Positions 60,649 to 64,000 of a stretch of DNA of 64,000 nucleotides are shown piece by piece (within the stretch, counting starts at the first letter, position 1; every line of letters starts with the position of its first letter). Source of the stretch: CAZECE01 sp964510525 (GTDB lineage: Bacteria; Pseudomonadota; Gammaproteobacteria; Pseudomonadales; JANQJO01); assembly GCA_964510525.1 (NCBI GenBank), contig CAZECE010000042.1, forward strand, positions 1-64,000, read 5' to 3'. The notes under the pieces are model-generated. The model had not been told where the DNA came from. It did no database searches and saw only the letters and a list, made by a program, of their open reading frames with translations. The translations under genes and the position numbers were made by a program.

Positions 60649-61542
60649 TTAAGCTAACGAGTTGAAGAGTAGGACCCCGAGACTGAGGTACATGATGCCG
60701 ATCATGACCCATGGCAAAGCCACCCAGTGAGTCTTTTGCGCTTTTGTGTCTCGTGCGGCTTGGCGAATATCGTCAGAGTTGATGCTTAATCGGTTATTGG
60801 CATAGGCAATGAGCATCGCTTTATCGGCTAATAGGTTGATCTTTCTGGCTAGTCCTTTGGAGTATTTTTGGATGGCTTTAGTTGCTGCCTGGTTAAACAG
60901 TCCTGGGCCTCGGTAGCCAGATGCTTGCAGTCTGTGATTTAGGTAATGGTTAATGTCTGATTTGGTAAAGGGTTTTAGATAAAACTGATGATGGATACGG
61001 TCTTGCAGCTGCCTGATCTTTGGGGTGCTGAGGTGTTGGTCTAATTCAGGTTGGCCAAATAAGACGATTTGCAGCAGCTTTGCTTGACCTGTTTCAAGGT
61101 TGCTGAGCAAGCGTATTTCTTCCAGTGTTTCTATTGGTACACACTGAGCCTCTTCAATTAATAAAATGACCTGACGATTTTGAGCATGCTTGACGAGCAG
61201 TTGGTGCATCAGGGCTTGCATTAATTTGGCTTTTGGCCAGTGCTCTTGTGCTGGGATATTCATTTCTAAGGCGATCGTCACCAGCATTTCAATTGGGGGT
61301 AAAGAGGGGTTGATGATGTAAATGACATCGGTTGTTCTCGGTAAGCTGTTTGCCAGCATATGACAGAGCATGGTTTTGCCTGTGCCAATTTCACCGACGA
61401 CTTTCACAATGCCAATGCCTTCCTCGAGTGTGAATTTTAGAGCCTCTAAGGCGGCACCTCGTTCGCTACCTGAAAAAAATAAGGCGGTATCTGGCGTGAG
61501 GCGAAAGGGTTGTCTGGCCAAACCAAAGTGTTCCAAGTACAT
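60649..61542 (-). CDS. ExeA/MshM-family AAA ATPase
   Basis: A 297-residue ATPase. Typical N-terminal YLEHFGLARQPFRLTPDTAL is followed by Walker A GEIGTGKTMLCHMLA, Walker B VILLIEEAQCVPIETLEEIR and sensor region NLETGQAKLLQIVLFGQPEL. One membrane helix ends the protein (about residues 273-294). ExeA and MshM help place secretin or pilus assemblies in the envelope. Paired with the MshN-like gene, it is best read as MshM. Confidence 0.86.
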   Translation of the reverse strand: MYLEHFGLARQPFRLTPDTALFFSGSERGAALEALKFTLEEGIGIVKVVGEIGTGKTMLCHMLANSLPRTTDVIYIINPSLPPIEMLVTIALEMNIPAQEHWPKAKLMQALMHQLLVKHAQNRQVILLIEEAQCVPIETLEEIRLLSNLETGQAKLLQIVLFGQPELDQHLSTPKIRQLQDRIHHQFYLKPFTKSDINHYLNHRLQASGYRGPGLFNQAATKAIQKYSKGLARKINLLADKAMLIAYANNRLSINSDDIRQAARDTKAQKTHWVALPWVMIGIMYLSLGVLLFNSLA

Positions 61543-61704
61543 GACGGCTTCCGTGCGTGAATCAATTAAGGGTTAGGGAGCCTTATGTGCTGTCAGTCTG
61601 ATATCCTTATCAGGTATCGCATGCAATACGGCTCCTTTAACAGTATAGACAAGATCTTTTTGAGAGCCTTTATGCAGGCATGTTGTTGGCTGTTTCTGTG
61701 CTTA

Positions 61705-64000
61705 TTAGCGCATAAGCTGTATTTTTTTGTGTTTGCGTGGCGTTGCAGAAACTGATTGGGCGCGGGAGGAAGGGCGGAAAGGTAATGATTTATTAGGAAT
61801 GGCCTGTATGCATTGCATCATCAGTGTGCCTAATTGAGCAAAGCTGGCGGGTTTGTCATATAAAGTGACTGGCCAACTCAAAGCATCATCTGGAATGTGA
61901 GGTTCCTGGATGTGCTCTGGAACAAGAATAACGATGGGGGTATTTTGATAGCACTGAATTTTTTTGATGTCCTCCAGCAAGTTGGTGACCAAGGATGTGG
62001 GCTCTGTGTAATCTAACAAGATTAAATCAAAAGTTGAGCGGGTGTTTTCAGTATGCTCAAGGTTCTGTAACGCTTGTCGGCTTGACAGTGCCAGGCTTAA
62101 AGGAATATCTAAACTATTCGCTTGTTCAGACATTATGGTTCCGTAGTCTCCTTGGTAGGTCATCAGTAGGGTCAGTTTATTTCTTAGAACGCTGAAAATG
62201 GCTCTATGATCGGTTTCTTCCGATGAATCTTTGCTGACAGGTAACATCAGCTGGTAATGTGTGCCAGCAGGGATGCTGCTTGAGACGGTAAGCTGCCCTC
62301 CCAGTCTTAACAAAATGTCGCGCAGTTTAAAGATCTCTGGGTGATGCGTTTGGTGGTGGTTACTGTTTTTTGAAGATTCTGCTTGAGTGTTAATAAAATA
62401 TTGGTTGAGCGTGGTGTTAAAGTCGGCGTTGGAGGGCAGAGTGTCTTCTAAGGAGCAAATCAATTGGATGTTGTTCTCCATGAACTCGTCGGTTTCGAGT
62501 CGCATTTTTAACACGTTATCGATACCGGCCGATCGTTTTAAGCTGTGTTTGGCGAGCTCAATTAATAAAACTTCAATGGCTCGGTTTGGGCCTTTTAATT
62601 GTGTGACGGTCGTGGGCTTGATTGAGTAAAGCATCTGGGTTTTAGCGTCTTTGGCTTCAATTGATATTTTTTTAAGGATGTCATGGCCTAGCGTGCGTAA
62701 GTTAAATGGGGCTTTTTCATAGAGAGCGGTTTGTTTTTTGTTAGGGGTGTTTGTGTCATTTTGGGTATTAGGGCCTGAAATAGCGGCAAGGTAATCGACG
62801 TTAGCGGTGGAGTTTCTAGAATCAACGCCTGTGTGCGTAAAGAGTGGTGGATTGGATGGGGTGTTTGTTGATTTATTCGATTTCTCAATCGACTCCAATT
62901 GACCTAGGTGGCTAGCACTTTGGTGTTGCTGATGAAGCTGTTTAAAAAAAATCAATTGCCACAGGCCTAATGTCACTACGCTGAGAGCGTGTATTGCTTG
63001 AAACAAGGAGGCTTGTTGAATAAAACTAGGCCCCCCTCGCCAATACAGTAAAAATTGAAATAAAGACAGCAGGCTAAAAATAATAACACTCAAATACTGA
63101 TCTATTGGGTTTAACAGCGCCAACTTATTTTTGGCTAGATGCTGCTTTGGACCGGTGTTTTGTCTGCGCTTTTTAAAATAGTCGAAATTAATATGGATGA
63201 CCCAGAAAAGCAAAAAGCAGGGAATACCTGCCAGCAGAAGGCTAAGACCTGGTTTTTGATGCATGAGGCTTATGACAAAAGCTGAGACTATTAGGGTTTG
63301 CAGGGCCCACTTGCTGCGACTGGATTGTATAATGTCATTGTTAACTTGTTGGTGGAGGTGTCGATAACTCGTCACGTACAGTAAGACTAAACTCAGGGCG
63401 ATCCAAATATCTGTGCTTATGCGTTCTGTTAAGTGTTGCGGTGTGTCGGACATTGGGGTTGCCAAAGTAACCATTAATAAGCAATAGCCTGAAAACGCGA
63501 TGCGTTGCTGAACTAAGGTATTGTGTTTCACGCTAGGCAGTAATTTCCGCATCGACCAGAACAGCAGTAAGCAGCCTATTGCGGTGATACTCATCCAAAC
63601 CCATAGCCAAGACAAGCTGGGTTGTGCTGTATTTAAAGCGGTTTGCTCGGTGATATAGAAATGAATGGGGTGGTGGCTCTCAAGCCTTAAATAAAATAGG
63701 GCTTCAGATTTAGGGGCTAATTCTGCTGTAAAAGGTTGTGCTAAAAAGGTGGTGGTATTTTTAAGAGGTATGAGTTGGCTGTGTTGGGAGGTTTTATTCA
63801 GTTGGAAGAGTTGAGTGGATGAAGGTTGCCAATAATTAAAATGCTGTGAAAATTCGACTGTCTTTGAAGTGGGGTTTTTGAAGGTTAGCTTCAGCCATAT
63901 GGGGTAACTGGCCCAACCGAAAGAGAGTTTTGGGGTGTCTGTCGATAGGAATTGCACTTCTTTGAGTTGTTGTAATAGGGTTTCTGGGGCCGCGTCTGGC
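61705..64000 (-). CDS. 7TM-DISM sensor protein with degenerate kinase and receiver regions (runs off right edge)
   Basis: At least 765 residues; the frame continues open past 64000, so the start is outside. In order come a periplasmic 7TMR-DISM extracellular domain (PIWLKLTF), seven membrane helices (about residues 125-345 of the visible part), a long linker, an ATPase-like region without a clear phosphoacceptor His (IEVLLIELAKHSLKRS in place of the N-box), and a receiver-like end with FDLILLDYTEP and a Lys in TLYDKPASFAQ. The first acidic pair of the receiver is not clear. It probably senses an external ligand and controls the pilus genes behind it, but phosphorylation is doubtful. Confidence 0.75.
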   Translation of the reverse strand, partial: PDAAPETLLQQLKEVQFLSTDTPKLSFGWASYPIWLKLTFKNPTSKTVEFSQHFNYWQPSSTQLFQLNKTSQHSQLIPLKNTTTFLAQPFTAELAPKSEALFYLRLESHHPIHFYITEQTALNTAQPSLSWLWVWMSITAIGCLLLFWSMRKLLPSVKHNTLVQQRIAFSGYCLLMVTLATPMSDTPQHLTERISTDIWIALSLVLLYVTSYRHLHQQVNNDIIQSSRSKWALQTLIVSAFVISLMHQKPGLSLLLAGIPCFLLFWVIHINFDYFKKRRQNTGPKQHLAKNKLALLNPIDQYLSVIIFSLLSLFQFLLYWRGGPSFIQQASLFQAIHALSVVTLGLWQLIFFKQLHQQHQSASHLGQLESIEKSNKSTNTPSNPPLFTHTGVDSRNSTANVDYLAAISGPNTQNDTNTPNKKQTALYEKAPFNLRTLGHDILKKISIEAKDAKTQMLYSIKPTTVTQLKGPNRAIEVLLIELAKHSLKRSAGIDNVLKMRLETDEFMENNIQLICSLEDTLPSNADFNTTLNQYFINTQAESSKNSNHHQTHHPEIFKLRDILLRLGGQLTVSSSIPAGTHYQLMLPVSKDSSEETDHRAIFSVLRNKLTLLMTYQGDYGTIMSEQANSLDIPLSLALSSRQALQNLEHTENTRSTFDLILLDYTEPTSLVTNLLEDIKKIQCYQNTPIVILVPEHIQEPHIPDDALSWPVTLYDKPASFAQLGTLMMQCIQAIPNKSLPFRPSSRAQSVSATPRKHKKIQLMR

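Overview
The window is a 64 kb piece of a gammaproteobacterial chromosome. The gene order aspS-yebC-ruvCAB-tolQRAB-pal-cpoB-queE-queC-tRNA-Lys, the rpsU-yqeY-dnaG-rpoD-tRNA-Ile2 block, smpB beside the tmRNA gene, and glmM-tpiA-secG-tRNA-Leu all match the Pseudomonas/Oceanospirillales branch. PilU, MSHA-like pilus proteins, an Na+/alanine symporter and several serine-rich orphan genes suggest a marine or host-associated member, but genus cannot be fixed from the sequence alone.

Left edge (1-1.45 kb): the end of a genomic island abutting the 3' end of the tmRNA gene. It holds an excisionase-like HTH gene overlapping the start of an SNF2-type helicase that runs off the window, plus a cluster of short inverted and direct repeats. 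1.45-9.7 kb: tmRNA and smpB, an alanine symporter, rnfH, bamE, fur, ferrochelatase, glmM, tpiA, secG and two tRNAs (Leu-GAG, initiator Met). 9.7-23.5 kb is accessory: a thioesterase, a cupin, ytoQ, a SulP transporter with a double Usp protein, a BASS-type transporter with a split YeeE pair, a cluster of D-amino-acid/hydroxyamino-acid enzymes, three orphan genes and REP-like paired palindromes. 23.7-29.7 kb: the macromolecular-synthesis operon (rpsU, yqeY, dnaG, rpoD) divergent from tsaD.

29.8-35.6 kb: a BepA-like protease, a TusA-like protein, a PerM-family exporter, an unknown secreted protein, a prolyl-tRNA synthetase without the usual editing insert, and an HU protein with a basic tail. 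35.9-48 kb: a long co-directional run for aspartyl-tRNA synthesis, Holliday-junction processing, the Tol-Pal envelope machine and queuosine precursor synthesis, ending in tRNA-Lys. 48-56.7 kb: an aldehyde dehydrogenase, a lipoprotein-type methyltransferase, HDOD and HD-GYP signalling proteins, an OmpA-like lipoprotein, an unknown periplasmic protein that seems to start at ATT, and an enoyl-CoA hydratase. 56.8-64 kb: a minus-strand cluster of a 7TM sensor (running off the right edge), an MshM-like ATPase, an MshN-like TPR protein, two divergent pseudopilins and a PilU-type motor.

Most of the window is core genome. The points most worth checking are the ProRS without its editing domain, the island and repeat cluster at ssrA, the hydroxyamino-acid/racemase cluster, the trimmed MSHA-like module with its sensor, the apparent ATT start, and the U1-U72 initiator tRNA.
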